The translations under genes were made by a program, and so were the position numbers. This document shows positions 1 through 7,316 of a stretch of 20,982 nt of DNA, one piece after another; positions within the stretch are counted from its first letter, which is position 1; every line of letters starts with the position of its first letter. The notes under the pieces are model-generated. The model saw only the letters and a program-made list of their open reading frames with translations. It made no database searches and was not told where the DNA came from. The stretch is from Rickettsiales bacterium (GTDB lineage: Bacteria > Pseudomonadota > Alphaproteobacteria > Rickettsiales > Deianiraeaceae): assembly GCA_947424985.1 (NCBI GenBank), contig CANDYN010000005.1, forward strand, positions 1-20,982, read 5' to 3'.

Positions 1-2
1 GC

Positions 3-1094
3 CTTCCGCATGACTTAAGAGATGTTGAAGTTGGAAAATCAAATATTTTAATCGTAGGTCCAACAGGAACAGGAAAAACACTAATTGCTCAAACAATTGC
101 AAAAATAATTAATGTGCCTTTTGCAATTGCCGATGCAACAACTCTAACTGAAGCAGGATATGTCGGAGAGGACGTTGAAAGTATTATCGCGAGGTTACTT
201 CAAAATGCACAATACAACGTTGAAAAAACTGAAATGGGCGTGGTATATATCGATGAAATTGATAAAATTGCAAGAAAGGGAGATGGGCCGTCTTTGACGC
301 GAGATGTCTCAGGAGAGGGTGTACAACAAGCACTTTTAAAAATAATCGAAGGAACGGTAGTATCGGTTCCACCACAAGGAGGAAGAAAACATCCAAATCA
401 AGAATTTGTCCAAGTTGATACAAGAAATATCCTATTTATTGCAGGTGGTGCTTTTGCAGATATTGATAAAATCGTAATTCAAAGAGTATCAAAAAATGCC
501 TCAATAGGTTTCGGTGCACACGTTATGAACAAAGAAAATGTTGACCAAGAAATGATTATGATGCAAGTTATTATCGATGACGTTATAAAATATGGCTTAA
601 TCCCGGAATTTATCGGAAGATTGCCTGTTTTAGTAACGTTGCATGATTTAAGTATCGCAGATCTAACAAGAGTTCTAACTGATCCAAAAAATGCGTTAAT
701 TGCTCAATATAAAAAGCTTTTTGCCGTTGATAACGTCGATTTAACCTTTACGCAAGAATCAATGAGAGAAGTTGCAAGAATTGCAAAAGAAAAGAAAGTT
801 GGCGCACGTGGCTTACGCGGAATTATTGAAAATGCATTACAAAAAATAATGTATTCAGTTCCACAAGAACCAAATATCGCAGAGGTTATTATCGATAAAG
901 ATGTAATTGCCGGAACGGCTGATCCGAAATTAATACTTCGTAAAAAAGAAAACCCTCTTGATCATTCGTTTTCCTCAAAAAAACTATCTTTTAACGGTGA
1001 CGCTAAAAAGAAAATAGGAAATGGTGAAACTCAAAAGGTTTCTGCAAATGCCGGTCTTGCTTTAAAATCTCGCTTGAAAAAGAAACCGTCTTGA
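3..1094 (+). CDS. clpX: ATP-dependent Clp protease ATP-binding subunit ClpX (5' truncated)
   Basis: AAA+ unfoldase that recognises tagged or damaged cytoplasmic proteins and feeds them to the ClpP peptidase. The window opens inside the gene; the frame is open from base 3, giving 363 residues. Visible motifs: Walker A GPTGTGKT near visible residue 19, pore loop GYVG, Walker B VVYIDEID, the RKH loop (GGRKHP), the ClpP-docking IGF loop (ASIGFGAH) and the sensor-2 arginine in GARGLRG. By comparison with the usual Walker A position, about 100 residues are missing, including the N-terminal zinc-binding domain. The C-terminus is odd: after the conserved end of the family (around IAGTADPKLI) there are roughly 40 more Lys/Ser-rich residues. 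Family identity is certain; any role for the tail is unknown. Confidence 0.97.
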   Translation, partial: LPHDLRDVEVGKSNILIVGPTGTGKTLIAQTIAKIINVPFAIADATTLTEAGYVGEDVESIIARLLQNAQYNVEKTEMGVVYIDEIDKIARKGDGPSLTRDVSGEGVQQALLKIIEGTVVSVPPQGGRKHPNQEFVQVDTRNILFIAGGAFADIDKIVIQRVSKNASIGFGAHVMNKENVDQEMIMMQVIIDDVIKYGLIPEFIGRLPVLVTLHDLSIADLTRVLTDPKNALIAQYKKLFAVDNVDLTFTQESMREVARIAKEKKVGARGLRGIIENALQKIMYSVPQEPNIAEVIIDKDVIAGTADPKLILRKKENPLDHSFSSKKLSFNGDAKKKIGNGETQKVSANAGLALKSRLKKKPS

Positions 1095-1120
1095 TGATCC
1101 ATCTCATCTTCACATATCCA

Positions 1121-1230
1121 ATGTCATCCCGGACTCGATCCGGGATCCAGTGAAATCTTTAAACGTTACTATTGATTATTATCAGATTCCCGCCTTCGCG
1201 AGAATAACAGTGGGTTCGTCGGGAATAACA
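1121..1230. repeat. Dispersed palindromic repeat (alphaproteobacterial intergenic type)
   Basis: The clpX-pdhB gap holds a GC-rich mosaic in otherwise AT-rich DNA. The first unit is a perfect 8-bp stem, ATCCCGGA (1126-1133) with TCCGGGAT (1139-1146), loop CTCGA, preceded by TGTC and followed by CCAGTGA. A second unit, ATTCCCGC (1186-1193) with GCGAGAAT (1198-1205), has one mismatch and loop CTTC, followed by AACAGTGGG. A third fragment at 1215-1230 (TTCGTCGGGAATAACA) looks like another decayed right half. The pattern resembles the common 'GTCATCCCGGA...TCCGGGATCC / GATTCCCGC..TTCGCGGGAATGACA' dispersed repeats of alphaproteobacterial genomes, from memory. In RNA it would form stable hairpins after clpX, but no clear U-tract follows, so terminator function is uncertain. 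Confidence 0.75.
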
Positions 1231-1256
1231 AATCATCGAGAGCAAAAAAATAAAAG

Positions 1257-1284
1257 TTGATTTTTTATTTTTCAACTATATCCT
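1257..1284 (+). promoter_or_regulatory. Candidate sigma-70 promoter of pdhB
   Basis: TTGATT (1257-1262, -35-like) is followed after 16 bases by TATCCT (1279-1284, 4 of 6 matches to the -10 consensus). The -35 starts 49 bases before the ATG at 1306, the same distance as at three other genes in this window, which supports both the promoter and that start codon. The -35 also lies in an AT-only hairpin (AAAAATAAAA with TTTTATTTTT flanking GTTGATT). Confidence 0.45.
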
Positions 1285-1305
1285 AATTTGACTTTGAGTG
1301 AAAAT

Positions 1306-2289
1306 ATGCAAAAAATAACAACCAGAGAAGCTTTAAGAGACGCGATGGCCGAGTGCATGCGTGAAGATGAAGCGGTTTTTATAATGGGAGAAGAAGTTGC
1401 TGAGTACCAAGGGGCATACAAAGTTACACAAGGATTATTGCAAGAATTTGGACCAAAAAGAGTTGTAGATACGCCAATTACGGAACATGGATTCACGGGA
1501 ATTGGAATTGGAGCAGCCTTCATGGGCTTAAAACCAATCGTTGAATTTATGACCTTCAACTTCGCAATGCAAGCAATCGATCAAATAATAAACTCAGCAG
1601 CAAAAACACATTATATGTCAGGTGGACAGATTAGATGTCCAATCGTTTTCCGTGGACCGAATGGATCCGCTGCAAGAGTCGGCGCACAACACTCTCAATG
1701 CTTTGCCTCTTGGTATGCACACGTCCCGGGTTTAAAAGTAGTTTCTCCGTATACAGCAAAAGACGCGAAATCATTACTTAAGGCTGCGATAAAAGACCCA
1801 AACCCAATTATATTCTTGGAACATGAGCTTTTATATGGAGACTCCTGGGAAATTGGCGATGATTTTAACGACGAAGCTCAAATCGGAAAAGCAAAGATTG
1901 TAAAAGAAGGAAAAGATGTTACAATTGTCGGGTTTTCAATGGGCATGAGACATATTATCAAAGCAGAAAAAGAACTTGCTGAACGTGGAATTGACGCTGA
2001 AATAATCGATCTTTTAACACTGCGTCCGCTTGATATTGAAACAATTGTTAAATCGGTTCAAAAAACAAATCGACTTGTTTGCGTCGAAGAGGGTTGGTCT
2101 TATTCCGGAATTTCAAGTGAAATTGCATATCAAGTTAGCGAATTAGCATTTGACTATCTCGATGCACCGGTTGCAAGAGTTACAGGAGAAGATGTCCCTC
2201 TTCCGTACGCTGCAAACCTCGAAGCTGCCGCACTTGTGAGTCCGGAGAAAATTATAAATGCCGTACTTTCAGTTTGCTATGTTGCGTAG
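1306..2289 (+). CDS. pdhB: Pyruvate dehydrogenase E1 component, beta subunit
   Basis: Beta subunit of the heterotetrameric E1 (thiamine-diphosphate) component, which decarboxylates pyruvate and passes the acetyl group to the E2 lipoyl domain in the cytoplasmic PDH complex. The protein (327 aa from this ATG) carries the E1-beta signatures MGEEVAEYQGAYKVTQGL, DTPITEHGFTGIGIGAA, the FRGPNG...GAQHSQ segment, YAHVPGLKVVSPYT and the C-terminal transketolase half with CVEEGWSYSGISSEIA. Length and order match the short alphaproteobacterial form without the lipoyl extension. A TTG at 1288 would add six residues; the ATG is preferred because it starts in the family's usual place (MQKITTREALRDAM) and fits the promoter spacing. 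The partner pdhA is not adjacent, which is unusual. The 3' end overlaps mrpE. Confidence 0.95.
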   Translation: MQKITTREALRDAMAECMREDEAVFIMGEEVAEYQGAYKVTQGLLQEFGPKRVVDTPITEHGFTGIGIGAAFMGLKPIVEFMTFNFAMQAIDQIINSAAKTHYMSGGQIRCPIVFRGPNGSAARVGAQHSQCFASWYAHVPGLKVVSPYTAKDAKSLLKAAIKDPNPIIFLEHELLYGDSWEIGDDFNDEAQIGKAKIVKEGKDVTIVGFSMGMRHIIKAEKELAERGIDAEIIDLLTLRPLDIETIVKSVQKTNRLVCVEEGWSYSGISSEIAYQVSELAFDYLDAPVARVTGEDVPLPYAANLEAAALVSPEKIINAVLSVCYVA

Positions 2290-2806
2290 TTTTTTTAAAA
2301 CATTAAAGTTTCAATTTGCAGTATATTGCATATTCATGTCGATATGGTACTGCCTCTCGTCGCAATATGACATGATGTTTTTTCTATTTGGAACAATCGC
2401 TTCTTGGACAACTATGGTTATTTGCATTAATTTAAACTTACTAAAACAATCTTCAAATATAAGATACCTCGGTTTTGGAACAGTTTTTGCATATTATTTT
2501 TGGATTGTAAAAGAAGTCTTTAAAGCCGGAATCGACGTAAGTAAAAGAATTTGGTCACCAAACGGCTCTGCATATAGCGGTTTTTGCGATATTACAATTC
2601 CAAAAACCAATAGCATCGGAATGGTAGCCTTTGCAAATTCGGTAACCCTAACTCCTGGAACAATAAGTGTTTATTTGCATGATAATAAAATTGTAATCCA
2701 CACGCTCGATACCAGTCTTGAAACCAATTTAAGAAGAGATTCTATAAAGATGATCGCAAGAGTTAATAAATTAATCAATTTTGATGATAAAAATGATAAA
2801 GTTTAG
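2258..2806 (+). CDS. mrpE: Na+/H+ antiporter subunit E (MrpE/MnhE family)
   Basis: Small membrane subunit of the multi-subunit Mrp/Mnh monovalent cation-proton antiporter. The N-terminal half is hydrophobic, with two to three membrane segments (around FAVYCIFMSIWYCL, MMFFLFGTIASWTTMVICI and FGTVFAYYFWIVKEV). The C-terminal cytosolic half has the family hallmark AFANSVTLTPGTISVYL followed by IVIHTLD. Start choice: ATG 2258 has GGAGA nine bases upstream but overlaps pdhB by 32 bases; ATG 2279 (MLRSFFKTL) has no Shine-Dalgarno but a shorter overlap and is also possible. The 3' end overlaps mrpF, so translation is probably coupled. Other Mrp subunits (A-D, G) are not in the window, so the antiporter genes appear scattered. 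Confidence 0.85.
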   Translation: MPYFQFAMLRSFFKTLKFQFAVYCIFMSIWYCLSSQYDMMFFLFGTIASWTTMVICINLNLLKQSSNIRYLGFGTVFAYYFWIVKEVFKAGIDVSKRIWSPNGSAYSGFCDITIPKTNSIGMVAFANSVTLTPGTISVYLHDNKIVIHTLDTSLETNLRRDSIKMIARVNKLINFDDKNDKV

Positions 2807-3059
2807 TATATTTTTAACATCGGTATATTTAATAATCTTACTACTAATATTGGTTGCAAACTCAAAAAATATTATCAATAAAATCATAATTTCAAACGCA
2901 TCAACAACGGTCGTTGCATCGATTATTGTTTTAATAGGAACCCTTTATAAAAATCCGGACTATATCGATATCGCGATTATATACTCACTTTTAAGCTTTG
3001 CTGTCTCAACCGTATTGCTATTTTTTGTCTCAAGTAAAAAAAGCACAAAGCTTGCATAA
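2784..3059 (+). CDS. mrpF: Na+/H+ antiporter subunit F (MrpF/MnhF family)
   Basis: A protein of about 91 residues with three predicted membrane helices: FLTSVYLIILLLILVA, TTVVASIIVLIGTLY, and IAIIYSLLSFAVSTVLLFF. The last segment follows the MrpF pattern (YxDIAxIYxLLxFxxTxxL), where a conserved acidic residue sits at the membrane edge (YIDIAI). MrpF is a core subunit of the Mrp cation/proton antiporter; finding it directly after mrpE, in the order E-F used by complete mrp operons, supports the call despite the short, divergent sequence. The start overlaps the end of mrpE by 23 bases; the in-frame ATG at 2793 is an alternative. MrpG does not follow. Confidence 0.75.
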   Translation: MIKMIKFSIFLTSVYLIILLLILVANSKNIINKIIISNASTTVVASIIVLIGTLYKNPDYIDIAIIYSLLSFAVSTVLLFFVSSKKSTKLA

Positions 3060-3075
3060 AAAAAATAAAAAACAC

Positions 3076-3103
3076 TTGTAAAATATATTTTTGTATGTAT
3101 TTG
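3076..3103 (+). promoter_or_regulatory. Weak promoter candidate for sdhB-ftsK
   Basis: TTGTAA (3076-3081), a 16-base spacer and TATTTG (3098-3103, 3 of 6) lie 50 bases before the sdhB ATG, close to the layout seen at other transcription starts here. The hexamers are poor, so this is a position-based suggestion only. Confidence 0.2.
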
Positions 3104-3125
3104 CTTTCTTAAGTTATAAAAAATT

Positions 3126-3902
3126 ATGGCAGAAATATTTTTACCAAGAAATTCAGTTATAGATAAAACAGCCGGAAAGAAATTCAAAGCAAAAGCCGGT
3201 GCTAAAAATATAAAGAAATTTCAAGTTTATAGATACAATCCCGATACAAAAGAAAACCCGAGAGTTGACACTTTCGAAATAGACTTGGATGACTGTGGAC
3301 CTATGGTTTTGGACGCTTTAATCAAAATTAAAAATGAAACTGACTCAAGTCTAACCTTCAGAAGATCTTGCAGAGAAGGAGTCTGCGGCTCATGCTCAAT
3401 GAATATTGATGGACAAAATACTCTCGCTTGCACCAAGTCAATTTCAGATTGCAGTGGCGATGTTAAAGTATATCCCCTACCCCACATGAATGTTGTAAAA
3501 GACTTGGTTCCGGATTTAACAAGATTTTACGAACAATTCAAAGAGATAAAACCTTGGCTTCAAAAGTCAAAAGCAAACGGTGTTGAAAATTTACAATCCC
3601 CAAAAGATAGAGCAAAACTTGATGGACTTTATGAATGCATCTTGTGTGCCTGTTGCTCAACCTCTTGTCCAAGCTATTGGTGGAACGAAGACAAATATTT
3701 AGGACCTGCAGCCCTCTTGAATGCACAAAGATGGATTGTTGACAGCAGAGATGGAAATAAAAAAGAAAGACTTGAGGCACTTGATGATAAATTTAAACTT
3801 TATCGCTGTCATAGCATCATGAATTGCGCAAAAGCCTGTCCAAAGGGATTAAATCCGTCCCTTGCAATTGCGAAAATTAAATCTGAAATGTTAGATAAAT
3901 AA
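3126..3902 (+). CDS. sdhB: Succinate dehydrogenase iron-sulfur subunit
   Basis: Electron-transfer subunit of respiratory complex II, on the cytoplasmic face of the inner membrane between flavoprotein SdhA and the quinone site. The 258-aa protein has the plant-type [2Fe-2S] ligands C82, C87, C90 and C102 in RRSCREGVCGSCSMN...LAC. Further on are CILCACCSTSCP for the [4Fe-4S]/[3Fe-4S] clusters and CHSIMNCAKACPKGLNP with the remaining ligands, and the quinone-side Trp region SYWWN. Length is normal for the family. SdhC, SdhD and SdhA are absent from the window, so the gene stands apart from the rest of its complex. Its TAA stop shares a base with the ftsK ATG (TAATG), indicating an sdhB-ftsK transcript with coupled translation. 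Confidence 0.97.
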   Translation: MAEIFLPRNSVIDKTAGKKFKAKAGAKNIKKFQVYRYNPDTKENPRVDTFEIDLDDCGPMVLDALIKIKNETDSSLTFRRSCREGVCGSCSMNIDGQNTLACTKSISDCSGDVKVYPLPHMNVVKDLVPDLTRFYEQFKEIKPWLQKSKANGVENLQSPKDRAKLDGLYECILCACCSTSCPSYWWNEDKYLGPAALLNAQRWIVDSRDGNKKERLEALDDKFKLYRCHSIMNCAKACPKGLNPSLAIAKIKSEMLDK

Positions 3903-6298
3903 TGAAAAAGAAATATTCGAAAGAAAAAAAACAAAATATAATCGGCTTTTCAATGCTTGCAATTGCATTTGTAGCTTTGATCTCATGCGTCTCTTATAAC
4001 TCTGGGGATCCTTCTTTCAATGTTGCAACTGACCTCAAAGCAAGAAATATCTTTGGTGTTTTCGGTGCATACCTATCGGACATCTTACTCCAAAACTTTG
4101 GCATTGTTTCATATTTAATAATATTACTTACCAGCCTTTGGGGATTTGCAATTGTTATTCAATATAATATTTTCCTAATCTGGATAAGAGTTTTGCTCGC
4201 AATGGTAATGATCGTTACCTCTTGTACTTTTATCGAAATCTTCATGTCATACAAGGATTTCTATTATGAATTTATTCCCGGCGGATATATTGGCTATGCA
4301 ATTTTTCAAAAATATATACCAAAGGCATTATTTGGAAAATGCCTATCCGCCTTTGGACTTGCGGCGATTATGTTAATATCGGGATATTTCTGCCTCATTT
4401 TCGATAAAGAGAAATCAAAAGGCTTTATTTATAGCCTAAAAAAATCCATTAAAGCACCATTAATATTATTTTATCCAATTCAAGCCCTTATGCGCTTCTT
4501 TAGAAATATAACTAAATTTTTAGTAGTTACAGCCAAAACGGATCCAATTTTTAAAGTCATAGTAAAAGCCGCTTGGCAATCAGTAAAATATCTATTTTCA
4601 AAAAGAACACGAGGCGTTTTACAGTCAAAAGTTGAAAATCATGAAACAATACAAAGTATTATAGTTGCGGCCAAACCAAGTATCATTGAAGACGAATCAA
4701 ACATTCCGAATTTTATCCCGAAAGATAAAGATATAATAACCGTTAAAACACCATCTATTCTCACTTCAAAAGATGGAATTGATATAGAATATGTCGCTCC
4801 AACAAATGCCTTACTTGGCGTTCCAAAAGCAAAAAATATTGAAAAGCTCGATAAACCTTATGCCTCAAAGCTTTTAACTCAGACCATGCTTGACTTTGGA
4901 GTTGTTGGAAATGTTGTCGATATAAACGTTGGTCCGGTTGTTTCACTTTTCGAATTTAAGCCAAAAGCGGGCACTAAATCTTCAAGAATTATAGGCTTAG
5001 CGGATGATATCGCAAGAACCATGCAAAAAACTTCAGCGAGAATCTCTGTGATGCAAGGAAAAGACGCAATGGCAGTTGAGATTCCAAATAAAGTTAGGGC
5101 AACAATATACTTACGTGAAGTTTTTGAATCAAAAGATTTTATACATACAGCTGCTGAGCTACCTTTAGCCCTTGGACATGATATATCTGGCGCTCCGATT
5201 ATTGCAGATCTTGCCAAAATGCCACATCTTTTAATCGCAGGAACAACCGGATCAGGAAAATCAGTTGGAATAAATACCATGATTTTATCACTAATATATA
5301 AGCTTTCACCAAGTGAATGTAAAATGATAATGATTGACCCAAAAATGCTTGAACTTTCGGTATATGATGGAATCCCACATCTTATGACGCCAGTAATAAC
5401 CGATGCAAAAAAAGCAATTATGGCACTTAAATGGGTCGTATCTGAAATGGAAAATCGTTATCGAACTATGTCATCTCTTGGTGTTCGAAATATTACAAAT
5501 TATAATAGCAGAATTGAAATTGCAATTAAAAATGGCATGAAGCTAACGAAAAAAGTCGATCTGGGATATAACAAAGACCTCGGACGAATGGAAAGCGAAA
5601 CAATTGAATTTGAAACGAAAAAAATGCCTTATATAGTCGTAATAGTCGATGAAATGGCAGATCTAATGATAACCGCAGGAAAGGAAGTTGAAGCACAAAT
5701 CCAGCGCTTAGCACAAATGGCAAGAGCATCAGGAATACATATAATAATGGCAACTCAAAGACCTTCAGTCGACGTAATCACGGGTGTAATCAAAGCAAAT
5801 TTCCCAAGCAGAATAAGCTTCCACGTTACGTCAAAAATAGACTCTCGAACAATTTTAGGCGAACAAGGCGCCGAACAACTTCTGGGACAAGGAGATATGC
5901 TTTTCATGCAAGGTGGAAGCAAAACAACTCGTATTCATGGACCATTCGTAGCCGACCAAGAAGTTCAAGACATAGTAAGTTTTTTAAAAGAAAATAACGT
6001 TGCACACTATATCGATGTTCTTGAAAATATCGATGACAGCGGCTCAAGCGGAAGTAACGCATTTAGCATGTATCAAGATGAGCTAGGAATGGGAAGCAGT
6101 GATGATGATAAACTTTATCAAGCAGCAGTAAATATCGTAATGCAAGACAAAAGAAGTTCAATCAGCTATGTTCAAAGAAAGTTGCGAGTTGGATATAACA
6201 AAGCCGCAAGTATTATCGAAAGGATGGAAGATGAAGGAGTTTTATCAAGTCCAGATTCAACCGGAAAGCGAATGATATTAAAAGGTGGCGGAGAGTAG
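3902..6298 (+). CDS. ftsK: DNA translocase FtsK
   Basis: Septum-anchored motor that pumps chromosome ends through the closing division site and activates XerCD at dif. The 798-aa protein has about four N-terminal membrane helices within residues 13-168, a short linker, the RecA-like motor and a C-terminal gamma winged-helix domain. Motor motifs: Walker A GTTGSGKS at 447-454, Walker B IVVIVDEMAD with D583-E584, and the FtsK signatures ARASGIHIIMATQRPSVD and SRTILGEQGAEQLLGQGDML. The gamma domain (YVQRKLRVGYNKAASIIERM) recognises KOPS in the family. The linker is short compared with E. coli FtsK, as is common in alphaproteobacteria. The start overlaps the sdhB stop by one base. Confidence 0.96.
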   Translation: MKKKYSKEKKQNIIGFSMLAIAFVALISCVSYNSGDPSFNVATDLKARNIFGVFGAYLSDILLQNFGIVSYLIILLTSLWGFAIVIQYNIFLIWIRVLLAMVMIVTSCTFIEIFMSYKDFYYEFIPGGYIGYAIFQKYIPKALFGKCLSAFGLAAIMLISGYFCLIFDKEKSKGFIYSLKKSIKAPLILFYPIQALMRFFRNITKFLVVTAKTDPIFKVIVKAAWQSVKYLFSKRTRGVLQSKVENHETIQSIIVAAKPSIIEDESNIPNFIPKDKDIITVKTPSILTSKDGIDIEYVAPTNALLGVPKAKNIEKLDKPYASKLLTQTMLDFGVVGNVVDINVGPVVSLFEFKPKAGTKSSRIIGLADDIARTMQKTSARISVMQGKDAMAVEIPNKVRATIYLREVFESKDFIHTAAELPLALGHDISGAPIIADLAKMPHLLIAGTTGSGKSVGINTMILSLIYKLSPSECKMIMIDPKMLELSVYDGIPHLMTPVITDAKKAIMALKWVVSEMENRYRTMSSLGVRNITNYNSRIEIAIKNGMKLTKKVDLGYNKDLGRMESETIEFETKKMPYIVVIVDEMADLMITAGKEVEAQIQRLAQMARASGIHIIMATQRPSVDVITGVIKANFPSRISFHVTSKIDSRTILGEQGAEQLLGQGDMLFMQGGSKTTRIHGPFVADQEVQDIVSFLKENNVAHYIDVLENIDDSGSSGSNAFSMYQDELGMGSSDDDKLYQAAVNIVMQDKRSSISYVQRKLRVGYNKAASIIERMEDEGVLSSPDSTGKRMILKGGGE

Positions 6299-6302
6299 CT
6301 TC

Positions 6303-6331
6303 TGAATATCAGACAAACCCAAATATTCAGT
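6303..6331. repeat. Inverted repeat between ftsK and pseG
   Basis: CTGAATAT (6303-6310) and ATATTCAG (6324-6331) form a perfect 8-bp inverted repeat with a 13-base loop, starting five bases after the ftsK stop and ending directly before the TTGACA hexamer. A smaller palindrome, TCTGA-ATA-TCAGA (6302-6314), overlaps the left arm. It could be a weak ftsK terminator (no U-tract follows) or a binding site next to the pseG promoter. Confidence 0.4.
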
Positions 6332-6360
6332 TGACAATAAGATATTCTGATGTTAGTTTT
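6332..6360 (+). promoter_or_regulatory. Candidate promoter of the pseG operon
   Basis: A perfect TTGACA (6332-6337) is followed after 17 bases by TAGTTT (3 of 6); TATCAT at 6361-6366 is a better -10 but 23 bases away. The -35 starts 49 bases before the pseG ATG. Its position between a finished housekeeping gene and the first gene of the sugar island makes a transcription start here likely. Confidence 0.45.
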
Positions 6361-6380
6361 ATCATAAAAATTAATAACTA

Positions 6381-7316
6381 ATGAAAAAAACCGCCATTAT
6401 ACATCTTACATGCAATGCCAGTATCGGACAAGGGCATCTGGCCAGATGTCTAAATCTGGCTGATATGTTAAAAAATGACTTTGAAATTGCCTTTTACGGA
6501 AATATTGAAGATTTTGGCGCAAGATTGATAGAAAATAGAGGATATTCGGTGACAACAAATACAAAATTTGTTGATTTATCAATAATTGATGATTATTCCG
6601 TTACCTCAGAACAGGAAAAACAAATTGCACAATATTCAAAGAAAATAATGGTGATAGATGACGCACCAAACAGAAAACATTATTGTGATATATTATTGGA
6701 TCAAAACTATACCAAAGAGATTAATGAATATACAGCCTTAATGCAAAAAGAAAATACTCAATTCTTACTTGGACCACAATACCTATTACTTGGAAAGGAA
6801 TATCATAAAACTTTCGAAAGAACTACAAAGACAAAACCCGAACGCTGCCTGATCTTCTTTACCGGCGGAGACTGTAAAGGTGCAACACTAACCGCGATTG
6901 ACGCAGTTAAAGATTTAGATTTTATAACAGATGTTGTAATTGGGATCAATAACCCATATAAAGCACAAATCATTGAAAAAGTTGATAAATACCCTCAAAT
7001 GAAATTACACATTCAAACAAATAAAATGCGAGATCTAATGGCAAATGCCGATTTTTGCATAGGCTCATTTGGATTTAATACCTGGGAAAGATTGACAATG
7101 AAGCTTCCAACAATTGGAGTTATTTTGGCAGAGAATCAAAAATGCGTTTTGCGATATATCAAAGATAATAATTATGCAATCAACTTGGGTCATTATAATG
7201 AAATTAACAGTAAAAACATCAAACATGCTATTGCAAATATTCACACAATAAATTTCAATAATAAACTACCAAAAATACAAGATGTTGCAAGCAAAATAAT
7301 AGATAGTTTATCATGA
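6381..7316 (+). CDS. pseG: UDP-2,4-diacetamido-2,4,6-trideoxy-beta-L-altropyranose hydrolase (PseG)
   Basis: Fourth enzyme of pseudaminic acid synthesis: it removes UDP from the altropyranose nucleotide sugar to release 2,4-diacetamido-2,4,6-trideoxy-L-altrose for PseI. The protein (311 aa, normal for a stand-alone PseG) is a GT-B-fold hydrolase related to MurG. Family motifs seen: IGQGHLARC with the likely catalytic His19, VIDDAPNRKHYCDILLDQNY, LLGPQYLLL, and the nucleotide-binding MRDLMANADFCIGSFGFNTW followed by ER and ILAENQ. The usual FGGSD segment reads FTGGD and the usual GAGG reads GSFG, modest deviations. There is no fused acetyltransferase (PseH) domain. The gene leads an operon and its TGA overlaps the next ATG (ATGA). 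Confidence 0.9.
   Translation: MKKTAIIHLTCNASIGQGHLARCLNLADMLKNDFEIAFYGNIEDFGARLIENRGYSVTTNTKFVDLSIIDDYSVTSEQEKQIAQYSKKIMVIDDAPNRKHYCDILLDQNYTKEINEYTALMQKENTQFLLGPQYLLLGKEYHKTFERTTKTKPERCLIFFTGGDCKGATLTAIDAVKDLDFITDVVIGINNPYKAQIIEKVDKYPQMKLHIQTNKMRDLMANADFCIGSFGFNTWERLTMKLPTIGVILAENQKCVLRYIKDNNYAINLGHYNEINSKNIKHAIANIHTINFNNKLPKIQDVASKIIDSLS

Noticed and set aside
1288..1305. TTG start for pdhB giving six more residues
   Set aside because: The ATG at 1306 matches the usual family N-terminus and the 49-base promoter spacing; the extra residues have no support.
4879..5280. 133-codon minus-strand open frame opposite ftsK
   Set aside because: Shadow of the FtsK motor domain; no supporting signal.
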